Source of the DNA: Arthrobacter sp. QXT-31
GTDB lineage: Bacteria > Actinomycetota > Actinomycetes > Actinomycetales > Micrococcaceae
Direction of reading: 5' to 3'
Length of the DNA stretch: 64,000 nt
Assembly (NCBI RefSeq): GCF_001969265.1
Contig: NZ_CP019304.1
Span: forward strand, 3,906,001 to 3,970,000
The translations under genes were made by a program, and so were the position numbers. The notes beneath the pieces were generated by a model. That model saw only the letters and a program-made list of their open reading frames with translations, did not search any database and was not told where the DNA came from. Numbering within the stretch: position 1 is the stretch's first letter; every line of letters starts with the position of its first letter. Below are positions 18,207 to 26,848 of the stretch, one piece after another.

Positions 18207-19421
18207 ATGGGTGCATCGCTGAGCCTCCCGCAGGCACGGCGGATTGCACTGGCAGCCCAAGGACTGGACAAAGGACGGCCCGCCGGCCCCGTGACGTCAC
18301 GGGCGGTGGGCCGGACCTTTGCCCGGATTCACCTCGTACAGATCGACTCGGTCAACGTTCTGGCCCGGAGCCACTTCCTGCCCTTCTTTTCCCGGCTCGG
18401 CAACTACGACCGCTCCATCCTCCAGAAAATGGCAGGCAAGCACCCACGGCGCATGGTGGAGTACTGGGCCCACGAAGCCAGCTACGTCCGCCCGGAACAT
18501 TTCCTGGACCTGGTGGTGTGGCAGAACCGCAAATGGGTGGGAGCAGCGGGGATGGACCCGGCACTCCGCTCCGGCGTGACCGGGCGGATCCTCGAGGCGC
18601 TCGCCGACGGAAAACCCATGACGGCTGCCCAGCTCACGGCCAGGCTGGGGCACGTTGAGGACCGCAAGCACGTCAACTGGGGCTGGAACTGGAACGCCGT
18701 CAAGCGCGTTCTGGAGCACCTGTTCGAAGAGGGGATTGTGTCGTCGGCGTCAAGGACTGACCAGTTCGAGCGGCAGTACGCCCTGACCCGGCAGGTTTTG
18801 CCTGGCCATGATCTTGAGGCGGTACCGGACCCTTCGGCCGCCATGGACCGGCTCATCGATGCGGCCGCGCAGGCCCACGGCATTGGCAGTGCGCGCTGTT
18901 TCGCGGATTACTTCAGAACCCCGCTCAAGGCAGCAACGGCCTCCGTTCAGCGCCTTGTGGATGCCGGCCGCCTGGAGCCGGTGACGGTGGCCGGCTGGGA
19001 CCGGGCGGTGTACCGGCACGCCGACGCCCGGCTTCCACGCCAGGCAGTTGGCCGCGCACTGCTCAGCCCGTTCGATTCGCTGGTGTTTGAACGGCGCAGG
19101 CTCGAAGAGCTCTTCGGCTTCCATTACCGGATCGAGATCTACACCCCTGAGGCCAAACGCCGCTTTGGCTATTACGTGCTTCCGTTCCTGCTCCGCGACC
19201 GCATTGTCGCCAGGGTGGACCTTAAGGCAGACCGGGCGGCGGGCACGCTGCTGGCCAAGGCGTGCTTCGGTGAGCCGGACGCACCGGCGGACACAGCCGT
19301 CGAACTTGCCGCCGAACTGCAATTGATGGCCGGCTGGCTGGGACTGGATGGCGTAGCCGTCGCGCCGGTGGGGGACCTTGCTCCCGCCGTCGCCGCGGCT
19401 ATGAACGGCTATCCGCTGTGA
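18207..19421 (+). CDS. Winged-helix DNA glycosylase, YcaQ/AlkZ superfamily
   Basis: 404 residues, HTH_42 family. Three winged-helix modules are expected; the catalytic QxD motif is visible as VQIDSVNVL with Q45 and D47, followed by ARSHFLPFFSRLG, a family signature. The C-terminal part RRFGYYVLPFLLRDRIVARVDLKADR (around residues 310-335) is the conserved beta-barrel segment. Members excise alkylated bases and unhook interstrand crosslinks. QxD rather than QxQ suggests the YcaQ (AlkX) branch. ATG with GAAAGGG upstream; 30 nt after hpf. Confidence 0.85.
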   Translation: MGASLSLPQARRIALAAQGLDKGRPAGPVTSRAVGRTFARIHLVQIDSVNVLARSHFLPFFSRLGNYDRSILQKMAGKHPRRMVEYWAHEASYVRPEHFLDLVVWQNRKWVGAAGMDPALRSGVTGRILEALADGKPMTAAQLTARLGHVEDRKHVNWGWNWNAVKRVLEHLFEEGIVSSASRTDQFERQYALTRQVLPGHDLEAVPDPSAAMDRLIDAAAQAHGIGSARCFADYFRTPLKAATASVQRLVDAGRLEPVTVAGWDRAVYRHADARLPRQAVGRALLSPFDSLVFERRRLEELFGFHYRIEIYTPEAKRRFGYYVLPFLLRDRIVARVDLKADRAAGTLLAKACFGEPDAPADTAVELAAELQLMAGWLGLDGVAVAPVGDLAPAVAAAMNGYPL

Positions 19422-19454
19422 GGGAACAGGGCCACGTGCCGTGCGTCTCTCCCG

Positions 19455-19460
19455 TAGACT
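19455..19460 (+). promoter_or_regulatory. Possible -10 element of secA
   Basis: TAGACT, 45 nt before the secA GTG, allows a roughly 40-nt leader carrying the GGGAG site at 19492-19496. No clear -35. Confidence 0.35.
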
Positions 19461-19505
19461 AAATCACGCCAGAATTCGGCAGCATGAGACTGGGAGCAAC
19501 TTCAC

Positions 19506-22238
19506 GTGGCATCACTAATCGAAAAAATTCTCCGCACAGGTGACAAGAAGCTTCTGAGGCAACTGCGGAACTATGCTGACTCCATTAACGCCCTTGAAGA
19601 CTCGTTCCAAACTTTCACGGATGCGGAACTGCGTGAAGAAACAGACCGGCTCCGGGCGCGCCACCAGGATGGCGAAAAGCTTGATGACCTCCTGCCGGAG
19701 GCCTTCGCCGCTGTGCGTGAGGCGTCCTCCCGCACGCTCGGCATGCGGCACTTCGATGTCCAGCTCATGGGTGGCGCTGCCCTGCACCTGGGCAACATCG
19801 CAGAAATGAAGACCGGTGAAGGCAAGACGCTGGTGGCCACTGCTCCGGCCTACCTCAACGCCCTTACCGGCAATGGCGTGCACGTTGTCACCGTGAACGA
19901 CTACCTGGCCGAATACCAGTCTGAGCTTATGGGCCGCGTCTACCGCTTCCTGGGACTCACCAGCGGCTGCATCCTCGCCAACCAGGACCCCGCCGTCCGC
20001 CGCGAGCAGTACAGCGCCGACATCACCTACGGCACCAACAACGAATTCGGCTTCGACTACCTGCGCGACAACATGGCCTGGGACAAGTCTGAACTCGTGC
20101 AGCGCGGCCACCACTTTGCGATCGTCGATGAAGTCGACTCCATCCTCATCGACGAGGCCCGTACGCCGCTGATCATTTCCGGCCCCGCCCAGGGCGACAC
20201 CAACCGCTGGTACAGCGAGTTCGCCAAGGTGGTCCTGCGCCTGCAGCCGGAGAAGGACTACGAAGTCGACGAGAAGAAGCGCACTGTCGGCGTCCTGGAA
20301 AGCGGCATCGAAAAGGTTGAGGACTATCTCGGCATCCAGAACCTCTACGAATCCGCCAACACGCCGCTGATCGGTTTCCTGAACAACGCCATCAAGGCCA
20401 AGGAGCTGTTCAAGCGGGACAAGGACTACGTCATCCTCGACGGCGAAGTCCTCATCGTCGACGAGCACACCGGCCGTATCCTCGCCGGCCGGCGCTACAA
20501 CGAAGGCATGCACCAGGCGATCGAAGCCAAAGAGGGCGTCGAGATCAAGGCCGAGAACCAGACCCTCGCCACGGTGACGCTGCAGAACTACTTCCGCATG
20601 TACGACAAGCTCTCCGGCATGACCGGCACGGCCGAGACTGAAGCCGCCGAATTCATGAGCACGTACAAGCTCGGCGTGGTGGCCATCCCCACCAACCGCG
20701 ACATGCAGCGGATTGACCAGTCCGACCTCGTTTACAAGAACGAGATCGTGAAATTCGAGGCCGTGGTCCGCGACATCGCCGAACGCCATGCGAAGGGCCA
20801 GCCGGTCCTGGTGGGCACCACCAGCGTGGAAAAGAGCGAATACCTCTCGCGCCTGCTGGCAAAGGAGGGCATCCGGCACGAGGTCCTCAACGCAAAGAAC
20901 CACGCCCGTGAGGCCGCCATCGTGGCGCAGGCAGGCCGCAAGGGCGCGGTAACCGTTGCCACCAACATGGCCGGCCGCGGCACCGACATCATGCTGGGCG
21001 GCAACGCCGAGTTCACTGCCATCGCCGAACTCGCGCAGCGGGGGCTGGACCCGGAGGAAAACTCGGACGAGTACGAGGCCGCCTGGCCCGGCGCCCTGGA
21101 AGCTTCGCAAAAGGCCGTCAAGGACGAACACGAGGAAGTACTGGGCCTGGGTGGCCTGTATGTGCTGGGAACTGAGCGCCACGAATCCCGCCGCATCGAC
21201 AACCAGCTGCGCGGCCGTTCCGGACGCCAGGGCGACCCCGGCGAGTCCCGCTTCTACCTGTCGCTGACCGATGACCTGATGCGCCTGTTCAACTCGGGTG
21301 CAGCGGAGCGGCTGATGAACAGCTCCGTGCCCGACGACGTGGCGCTGGAGTCCAAGCTGGTCTCCCGCGCCATCGCCTCGGCCCAGGGGCAGGTCGAAGG
21401 CCGGAACGCCGAACAGCGCAAGAACGTCCTGAAATACGACGACGTCCTCAACCGCCAGCGCGAAGCCATTTACGGCGACCGGCGCCGGATTCTGGAGGGC
21501 GACGACCTCCACGAAAAGGTGCAGTTCTTCCTGGAAGACACCATCAACGCACTGATCGATGAAGCAACGGCCGAGGGCAACGGTGACGACTGGGACTTCG
21601 ACCAGCTCTGGACCAACCTGAAGACGCTCTACCCCGTCACTGTCACACCGCACGACGTCATCGACGAGGCGGGCGGCAAGTCGCGCATCACCGTGGAGTT
21701 CCTGAAGGAAGAAATCATGTCTGATGCCAAGCTGGTGTATCAGGCACGCGAGGAAGCCATCGGCTCCGAAAGCATGCGCGAACTGGAGCGCCGGGTGGTC
21801 CTCTCCGTCATCGGGCGCAAGTGGCAGGAACACCTGTACGAGATGGACTACCTGAAGGAAGGCATCGGCCTGCGCGCCATGGCCCAGCGTGATCCGCTGG
21901 TGGAATACCAGCGTGAAGGTTTCACGATGTTCCAGTCCATGATGGAAGCCATCCGGGAAGAGAGCGTTGGTTTCCTCTTCAACCTCGAAGTGGAAGTCAC
22001 TCCGGCCGAGGACGTCGTGGTTGCGGATGCGGCCGGCGGGCACACCGAGCACCACGAGCCGCAAATCCGCGCGGCAGGTCTCGAGGCTCCGGAAAAGCCC
22101 GCGCAGCTCCAGTACACCGCGCCCCGGGAGGACGGCGGAGCGGAGACCCGGATCGAGGGCCGGGCTGCCGGCCGCTCGGGCAACCCGGCCAAGGCCGCTG
22201 CCCAGGACCGGCGCGACGGGAAGAAGAAAAAGCGCTAG
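19506..22238 (+). CDS. secA: Protein translocase ATPase SecA (SecA1)
   Basis: 910 residues. The motor that drives preproteins through SecYEG. Seen in order: N-terminal amphipathic region, Walker [12 protein letters not shown] near residue 101, Walker B / DEVD box [17 protein letters not shown] near 206, preprotein cross-linking domain, ATP-binding domain 2 with [14 protein letters not shown] near 490 and [18 protein letters not shown] near 562, then helical scaffold and wing. The C-terminus is a basic, Gly/Ala/Lys-rich tail without the CxCxSGx8CH zinc motif, normal for actinobacterial SecA1. GTG start with GGGAG 9 nt upstream; followed by a strong terminator. Confidence 0.98.
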   Translation: MASLIEKILRTGDKKLLRQLRNYADSINALEDSFQTFTDAELREETDRLRARHQDGEKLDDLLPEAFAAVREASSRTLGMRHFDVQLMGGAALHLGNIAEMKTGEGKTLVATAPAYLNALTGNGVHVVTVNDYLAEYQSELMGRVYRFLGLTSGCILANQDPAVRREQYSADITYGTNNEFGFDYLRDNMAWDKSELVQRGHHFAIVDEVDSILIDEARTPLIISGPAQGDTNRWYSEFAKVVLRLQPEKDYEVDEKKRTVGVLESGIEKVEDYLGIQNLYESANTPLIGFLNNAIKAKELFKRDKDYVILDGEVLIVDEHTGRILAGRRYNEGMHQAIEAKEGVEIKAENQTLATVTLQNYFRMYDKLSGMTGTAETEAAEFMSTYKLGVVAIPTNRDMQRIDQSDLVYKNEIVKFEAVVRDIAERHAKGQPVLVGTTSVEKSEYLSRLLAKEGIRHEVLNAKNHAREAAIVAQAGRKGAVTVATNMAGRGTDIMLGGNAEFTAIAELAQRGLDPEENSDEYEAAWPGALEASQKAVKDEHEEVLGLGGLYVLGTERHESRRIDNQLRGRSGRQGDPGESRFYLSLTDDLMRLFNSGAAERLMNSSVPDDVALESKLVSRAIASAQGQVEGRNAEQRKNVLKYDDVLNRQREAIYGDRRRILEGDDLHEKVQFFLEDTINALIDEATAEGNGDDWDFDQLWTNLKTLYPVTVTPHDVIDEAGGKSRITVEFLKEEIMSDAKLVYQAREEAIGSESMRELERRVVLSVIGRKWQEHLYEMDYLKEGIGLRAMAQRDPLVEYQREGFTMFQSMMEAIREESVGFLFNLEVEVTPAEDVVVADAAGGHTEHHEPQIRAAGLEAPEKPAQLQYTAPREDGGAETRIEGRAAGRSGNPAKAAAQDRRDGKKKKR

Positions 22239-22252
22239 CCAGCGGACATGAC

Positions 22253-22286
22253 GGAAGGGACCGGAGCTCATGCTCCGGTCCCTTCC
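22253..22286. terminator. Bidirectional terminator after secA
   Basis: Perfect 15-bp stem: arms 22253-22267 and 22272-22286, TCAT loop. Placed between convergent secA (stop 22238) and the Rv3235-like gene (stop 22297), so it can serve both. Confidence 0.8.
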
Positions 22287-22296
22287 CGTTCCGCTG

Positions 22297-22755
22297 TCAG
22301 CCAATCTCCAGGGCGGTGACGCGCCAGACGTTCTTGCTGCGTTCCAGCCGGACGGCGACCGCCCGGACCCGCAGTTCATCAGCCACCACGGCGCTGGCCT
22401 CGTAAACGTCCGGCGTCACCACGCAGGCGTGGACGGAACGTACCGATGCGTTGCGGTGGAGCAGCCCCATCTTCCGGGGCGCCCGGGCAGCCACCCTCCG
22501 GGTCAGGGCCGCCCGGTGCTGCAGCACGGTGAGGCAGCGCTGGTCCAGCCGCCGTGCCAGTTGGTGGATCGGCCGCGTTCCCGCCAGGACCTCAATGGCG
22601 GCCTGAACAGTGGCCCTGGTGATGGCGCATATTTCGCGGACCTCGTCGCCGGGGGCGGGGACGCGGGCGGGAGCCGCTGCCTTTCGGGCCGACGCGGCCG
22701 GGACGGGTTCAAGAACGGCGCTTCCTGCACGCCGTATCGGAGTTACTGCAGTCAT
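22297..22755 (-). CDS. Rv3235-like conserved actinobacterial protein
   Basis: 152 residues from ATG 22755 (AAAAGGA 6-8 nt upstream); a longer reading is repeat-derived and unlikely. Resembles the small actinobacterial Rv3235 / DUF6459 family encoded near secA. A basic, Ala/Pro-rich N-terminus is followed by a conserved domain from about residue 40: ICAITRATVQAAIEVLAGTR, then a Leu/Arg-rich helix and a C-terminal beta part with VRAVAVRLERSKNVWRVTALE. No membrane segment or known catalytic motif. Function unknown. Its upstream region is the 16-bp tandem repeat array. Confidence 0.8.
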   Translation of the reverse strand: MTAVTPIRRAGSAVLEPVPAASARKAAAPARVPAPGDEVREICAITRATVQAAIEVLAGTRPIHQLARRLDQRCLTVLQHRAALTRRVAARAPRKMGLLHRNASVRSVHACVVTPDVYEASAVVADELRVRAVAVRLERSKNVWRVTALEIG

Positions 22756-22816
22756 GATCGGTCCTTTTGGTTGGGCGGGCTTGGGCAGGCCGCACACGGG
22801 TGCGGCCGCAGAGTCA

Positions 22817-22912
22817 GCAGCGCGGAAAGAAAGCAGCGCGGAAACAAAGCCGCGCGGAAGCAAAACAGCGCGGAAAGAAAGCAACGCGGAAAGAAAGCGG
22901 CGTGGAGGTAGG
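22817..22912. repeat. Intergenic 16-bp tandem repeat array (5 copies plus one degenerate)
   Basis: Units at 22817-22832, 22833-22848, 22849-22864, 22865-22880 and 22881-22896, and a decayed one at 22897-22912; consensus GCAGCGCGGAAAGAAA on the plus strand. The period of 16 is not a multiple of 3, and the array lies between the LysM gene stop and the Rv3235-like start, so it is non-coding in the chosen annotation. No spacers separate the units. Confidence 0.9.
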
Positions 22913-22921
22913 CGGCGCAGA

Positions 22922-23719
22922 TTAAGGGGGTGGCGGCGGGCTGAGGAGCTGGCCCGGAAGGAGGACGTTGGGGTCGGCCCCGATGACATCCCGGTTCGCC
23001 TGGTACCAGAGCGGCCAGCGGGCAGCGATTTCCACATCGGTTGCCCCGGGCCCCAGCTCGCGGGCGGCGAGAGTCCACAGCGATTCGCCGGCCCTGACCG
23101 CAACCTCACGGCGGGCATCTGCCGGCCCGGCGTCTGCCCTGGCCGGCAAGGAGGCGACGGGGCCCGGCTCCACCGCCGGGACGCGCGGCTTCCACTGGGG
23201 CTGGAGTCCGCTGCCGCCAGCGACAGGGCTTTCCGCGGTGCCGGCGTCTGCGGAATGGCTCTCGGGCAGGAGCGGCAGCCGCTCAGTCAGGGGCATCCAA
23301 GCAGCGGACAGGGAGGATCCCTTGCCCGAGGAATGGCCCGCGGCAGGCAAGGCATCCGCATGGGCAAGCGGTGCGCCGAGGAGCTGGACACCCACGGCAG
23401 CTATGGCCAGCCTCCGCATAAACACGGGGCTGAGGCGTCCAGTGGCGCGGGCAGCAGCGTGATGCCCGGCGCGTTCCAGGAGCGCTGATGCAAAGGCGGT
23501 TGCGAGGGACAGGAGCCACCAGGTGGTCACGGCCAGCCCGGCGGCGAGGGCCAGCAGACCAAGCAGGTCGTCGAACAACAGGGACTGGCCCCGGGCAGCG
23601 GACCGCTGCCAATGGCCGATCATCGAGCTCCCGCTGAAAGCAAGAAAGATTCCCAGCCCCAGGATGACAGCCGCCAGGGCGGCCTCTGCCCTCACCGGGC
23701 GCTGTATTGCTTCCGTCAT
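22922..23719 (-). CDS. LysM-domain membrane protein
   Basis: 265 residues from ATG 23719, preferred over the ATG at 23761 because GGGGGAAG lies 4-6 nt upstream. Two membrane helices (about 14-34 and 53-82) and a third hydrophobic stretch near 108-122 precede a long Pro/Ala/Gly-rich linker and a C-terminal LysM-like module (about 210-262: VRAGESLWTLAARELG, then YQANRDVIGADPNVLLPGQ). LysM binds peptidoglycan glycan chains, so this protein is probably tethered to the membrane and holds the wall. The extreme C-terminus is a run of five prolines. Ends upstream of the repeat array. Confidence 0.85.
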   Translation of the reverse strand: MTEAIQRPVRAEAALAAVILGLGIFLAFSGSSMIGHWQRSAARGQSLLFDDLLGLLALAAGLAVTTWWLLSLATAFASALLERAGHHAAARATGRLSPVFMRRLAIAAVGVQLLGAPLAHADALPAAGHSSGKGSSLSAAWMPLTERLPLLPESHSADAGTAESPVAGGSGLQPQWKPRVPAVEPGPVASLPARADAGPADARREVAVRAGESLWTLAARELGPGATDVEIAARWPLWYQANRDVIGADPNVLLPGQLLSPPPPP

Positions 23720-23845
23720 GACTTCCCCCGAGATGATCCTGTTTGATGCAGTTTGATTCACTTTGATGTGATGTGGACCGTGTGGAGTAAGTTTGCGTCA
23801 GTTCTGTCGGTTTTGTCTATGGACCCAGGGAAGTTTGTGGATGAA

Positions 23846-23874
23846 TTGACCCTCTCGACCGGCACGCCTACGCT
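23846..23874 (+). promoter_or_regulatory. SigA-type promoter for a leaderless transcript
   Basis: TTGACC (23846-23851), 17-bp spacer, TACGCT (23869-23874). The expected start point falls on or next to the A of the ATG at 23881, and no ribosome binding site precedes that ATG. One of the clearest promoters in the window. Confidence 0.7.
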
Positions 23875-23880
23875 GGCGCC

Positions 23881-24450
23881 ATGCGATGGAACGCACTTTT
23901 CCAGGACCTTGAGCTGCAGCTGGCCGAAGCAGGAATTCTGGATTTGGAGTCCGAGATTGCCGAGCGCTACCGGGCAGAGACGGCTGCCATCGCGCTCGAG
24001 GACAGGCTGCGTGGATCACTTGGCTCCCACGTTGGCGTCCATTTGGGTTCAGGGCAGGTCTTTGCCGGCACGCTTACTCATGCGGGTGCGGAAAGCCTGG
24101 TCCTTGACGAACCGCTGCACCAGGTGCTGATCCCATATGCGGCCGTAAGCCACTACAGCGGCCTCGGGCGGTTTGCGGTCGCGGAGGCTTCGGCTGTGCG
24201 ACGTAAGCTGGGCCTCGCGAGCGCGCTGCGCGGACTGGCACGGGACCGGGCTGAACTGACCGTCCTGCTGGCGGGACAGCCGCGGGACGCGCAGCTTCAA
24301 GGTGTGATTGACAGGGTGGGGCGGGACTTTTTCGACCTCGCCCTGACATTGCCCGGGGAAGCGCGCAGGGCGGGCCGGGTGGCCGACGTGGCTACAGTTC
24401 CGTTCCAGGCGCTGGATGCGCTTCGCTCAAGGCGCGGCGGGGAGTTCTGA
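23881..24450 (+). CDS. Conserved hypothetical protein (leaderless)
   Basis: 189 residues; not recognised beyond being typical of actinobacterial genomes near secA. N-terminal helix LFQDLELQLAEAGILDLESE (acidic), then LRGSLGSHVGVHLGSGQVFAGTL, a small beta-barrel-like segment resembling an Sm/RNA-binding or SH3-like fold, then a basic helical region RRKLGLASALRGLARDRAE and a second beta part ending VATVPFQALDALRSRR. No membrane segment or catalytic motif. Preceded by a strong promoter and no Shine-Dalgarno. Convergent with the HTH gene downstream, their stops lying 2 nt apart. Confidence 0.75.
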   Translation: MRWNALFQDLELQLAEAGILDLESEIAERYRAETAAIALEDRLRGSLGSHVGVHLGSGQVFAGTLTHAGAESLVLDEPLHQVLIPYAAVSHYSGLGRFAVAEASAVRRKLGLASALRGLARDRAELTVLLAGQPRDAQLQGVIDRVGRDFFDLALTLPGEARRAGRVADVATVPFQALDALRSRRGGEF

Positions 24451-24452
24451 GT

Positions 24453-24668
24453 TCAGAGGGACTTCGACTTGGACTCTTGGATCATGCGGCTTGCCTCGGC
24501 ATAGCGTTCTTCGATGTACTGCTCAAGCATCTTTTCCTCGACCCGCCACTGCCCGCGGCCACCCACCTGAATGGCTTTCAGTTCGCCGCTGCGGACGAGG
24601 GCGTACGCCGCCGGCGCATTGATCTGAAGCTGCTCGGCTACATCTGCAAGCGTGAGGAATCGGGGCAT
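24453..24668 (-). CDS. Small excisionase-type helix-turn-helix DNA-binding protein
   Basis: 71 residues from ATG 24668 (AGGAC immediately upstream). A MerR/excisionase-like winged HTH: FLTLADVAEQLQINAPAAYA (helix-turn-helix), LVRSGELKAIQVGGRGQWRV (wing) and a C-terminal helix LEQYIEERYAEASRM. Proteins of this fold include BldC-type developmental regulators and phage Xis. No integrase or att site is nearby, so a chromosomal regulator is more likely. Divergent from the SAF gene across 152 bp. Confidence 0.85.
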   Translation of the reverse strand: MPRFLTLADVAEQLQINAPAAYALVRSGELKAIQVGGRGQWRVEEKMLEQYIEERYAEASRMIQESKSKSL

Positions 24669-24704
24669 AGTCCTATTGTGCCACCGTTGGTCCAAATGAT
24701 GCCG

Positions 24705-24713
24705 TTATCCACA
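24705..24713 (+). other. Single consensus DnaA box
   Basis: TTATCCACA, exact match to the DnaA box consensus, between the divergent HTH and SAF genes. Single copy with no AT-rich unwinding region or dnaA/dnaN nearby, so not an origin; could be a titration/regulatory site or chance. Confidence 0.25.
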
Positions 24714-24820
24714 GTTTGATGTTGTTTGCTGCAACACCCTTCCGAACGGGAAGGCAGGCCGTAACAATGATCATGACCGGCGCGATCCAGGCGCCCAGGC
24801 GTCAAGGGGGAGCGGTACGC

Positions 24821-25465
24821 ATGAGTGCAGGCACGGCGGCGAGCGGGGCCAGGCTGAAGAAACCTTCCTGGAAGGATCCGAGGCTGCTGGTGGGTGTGCT
24901 CCTTGTCCTGGCCTCCGTCGCCGGAGTTGTTGCACTCGTCGGCAGCGCGGACCGGACCACAGAAGTATTTGCCGCCCGTGAGGCAATTGCCGTGGGCCAG
25001 AAACTGACGCCTGAAAATGTCAGCCGGGTCAAGGTGCGACTCGGCGACGTCGAAGCGCACTACGTCACCGCGGAGTCAGGCCTTCCAGACGGCCAAGTGG
25101 CCGTCCAGCGGATCGCCAAGGACCAGCTGGTTCCCCGGGAAAGCCTCGGCAGTGTTGATGCCTTGGACCGAAAGCCGGTGGCCATCACTGTCCAGGAAGC
25201 GTTGCCTGAGCAGGCAGTGGCGGGCACCAGGGTGGACGTCTGGGTCTCCCTGCCAGACGCCCGGAACGGTTTTGCTGAACCGAAGCTGCTGCTCCCAGGT
25301 GCGGAAATCGCCGAGGTTTCGCAGGGATCCACTGCGCTGGGTGCCTCGAAATCCACGGTCCTGATGGTCCTCGTGGGGGACGGGCAGACGGCCTCGCTCC
25401 TCGGTGCACAGGCAAACGAGGCCAAAATATCCGTGGTGTGGAATCCGGGCGGGACGGCCAAGTGA
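24821..25465 (+). CDS. SAF-domain protein, CpaB-like
   Basis: 214 residues from ATG 24821 (AAGGGGGAG 8 nt upstream); an upstream in-frame ATG has no such site. One membrane helix (about 27-46, LLVGVLLVLASVAGVVALVG), then an SAF domain (about 50-115: VFAAREAIAVGQKLTPENV, AKDQLVPRESLG) and a C-terminal RcpC/CpaB-like beta domain (VDVWVSLPDARN). CpaB is the pilus assembly chaperone of Tad systems. Here it is followed directly (GTGA overlap) by a CpaE-like protein but no CpaF, prepilin or secretin, so the role is unsure. Confidence 0.85.
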   Translation: MSAGTAASGARLKKPSWKDPRLLVGVLLVLASVAGVVALVGSADRTTEVFAAREAIAVGQKLTPENVSRVKVRLGDVEAHYVTAESGLPDGQVAVQRIAKDQLVPRESLGSVDALDRKPVAITVQEALPEQAVAGTRVDVWVSLPDARNGFAEPKLLLPGAEIAEVSQGSTALGASKSTVLMVLVGDGQTASLLGAQANEAKISVVWNPGGTAK

Positions 25466-26790
25466 GCATCCCCGTTGTCACCGTCGGGGAGTCGCAGGAA
25501 GACCTGGTCGGTGGACTGGAGCGGCTTCATGGTCCCGTCACGGTCGTCCGGCGCTGTGGGGAGCTCGCGGAGCTGCTGGCTGCCTGCCAAAGCGGGCTGG
25601 CCCGGGCGGCCATTGTGGCTGCGGGGAGCCAGGACCTGACTGCCTCGCTGGTGGACAGGCTCGGCGCCGTGGGAGTAGTCATCATTGCGCTCACGGACAG
25701 CCCCGAGGAGCGCTTGCGGCTTCGCGGTATCGGAGTCACGGCAGCGCCGTCGACCGTTGAATCCACAGACCTTGCTGAAAGCATTGCCGAGGCCGTCAGC
25801 AGGCATGCAGGCATAGGCCGGGCGGGACCGGGTCCCGGTGCCGCACCCGTTTGCAGTACGGGTTTTGCGGATTCCGCCGCGGCACTGCATCCGGAGCCTG
25901 TCGATGCTGAAACAGACCCGCCGCCCGCCGGAACGGGGAAGGTCCTGGCGGTCTGGGGGCCGGCCGGCGCGCCCGGCAGGACTCTTGTCGCGGTCAACAT
26001 TGCAGGCGAGCTGGCTGCCACGGGCAAATCCGTCCTGCTGGTCGATGCCGACAGCTATGGGGCCAGCGTCGCCGGGGTCCTCGGGCTCCTCGACGAAGCG
26101 GCAGGGCTGGCGCAGGCGTGCCGGCTGGCCGACCAGGGGCTCCTGAACCGGGAAGCGCTGCTGCGCGTTGCCGTCCCGGTTGCAGCCACGGCCGGTACTT
26201 TCCGGGTTCTGACCGGGATCACACGGGCCGACCGCTGGACCGAGCTTCGTGCCGCTGCGCTGGCGCTCGTTTTGGACCGGGCACGGGAAGTCGCCGACGT
26301 CATCGTGGTGGACGCCGGTTTCTGCCTTGAAGCTGACGAAGAGCTCAGCTTCGACACCATGGCGCCGCGGCGTAACGGGGCGACGTTGAGGAGCCTTGAA
26401 ATGGCCGACACCGTGATTGCGGTTGGCTCCGCGGATCCGGTCGGCGTCCCCCGCCTTATCAGGGCGCTGGCGGAGCTCGAAGGTTCGGTACCGGGAATTA
26501 GCCCCGACGTGGTGCTCAACAAGGTTCGGGCCTCGGCCGTCGGCCGGTCCCCGGAACGCCAGCTTCGCGAGGCATGGGAGCGGTTCGCCCCGACGGCAGG
26601 CATTAAGGCGTTCCTGCCGTGGGAGCCGGACACGACGGACGCGGCCCTGCTGGCGGGGTCGCTGCTGCTTGAAACCGCTCCGGAATCACGGCTTCGCTCG
26701 GCTATCGCCGAATTGGTTTGTGCATCTGCCCAGCAAAAGCGGAGATCCTCTGTATTCGCATCCACAGCAAGGCGCAGACGGACGGGCTAG
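25462..26790 (+). CDS. CpaE/MinD-like P-loop protein with degenerate Walker A
   Basis: 442 residues, GTG start overlapping the SAF stop. N-terminal receiver-like region (1-125), a Pro-rich linker, then a ParA/MinD fold (about 160-420). The Walker A position reads GPAGAPGRT: both the signature Lys and the GKT Lys are replaced. The following VAVNIAGELAATGKSVLLVD, with a D at the Mg position, and DVIVVDAGF at Walker B keep the fold. CpaE places Tad pili; a member without the lysines may bind nucleotide differently or be a scaffold. Pairs with the SAF gene. Basic C-terminal tail. Confidence 0.82.
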   Translation: MSIPVVTVGESQEDLVGGLERLHGPVTVVRRCGELAELLAACQSGLARAAIVAAGSQDLTASLVDRLGAVGVVIIALTDSPEERLRLRGIGVTAAPSTVESTDLAESIAEAVSRHAGIGRAGPGPGAAPVCSTGFADSAAALHPEPVDAETDPPPAGTGKVLAVWGPAGAPGRTLVAVNIAGELAATGKSVLLVDADSYGASVAGVLGLLDEAAGLAQACRLADQGLLNREALLRVAVPVAATAGTFRVLTGITRADRWTELRAAALALVLDRAREVADVIVVDAGFCLEADEELSFDTMAPRRNGATLRSLEMADTVIAVGSADPVGVPRLIRALAELEGSVPGISPDVVLNKVRASAVGRSPERQLREAWERFAPTAGIKAFLPWEPDTTDAALLAGSLLLETAPESRLRSAIAELVCASAQQKRRSSVFASTARRRRTG

Positions 26791-26848
26791 GCTCACGGTG
26801 AGGGCTGCAAGGAAGCAGCCGCAAACTGTGTGATGGAGGCGTGTGTCG

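Noticed and set aside
19515..22379. 954-codon open frame antisense to secA
   Set aside because: Mirror-frame artefact of high GC3; the sense strand encodes unmistakable SecA and the antisense product shows no family pattern.
22817..22912. Possible CRISPR array
   Set aside because: The units are directly abutting with no spacers, too short (16 bp), and no cas genes are in the window.
24453..24668. Phage excisionase marking an integrated element
   Set aside because: No integrase, att repeat or tRNA nearby; neighbours are conserved chromosomal genes.
24705..24713. Replication origin
   Set aside because: A single DnaA box without dnaA/dnaN, clustered boxes or an AT-rich region.
24821..26790. 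Tad/Flp pilus locus
   Set aside because: CpaB-like and CpaE-like proteins only; no CpaF/TadA, TadB/C or prepilin genes adjacent.
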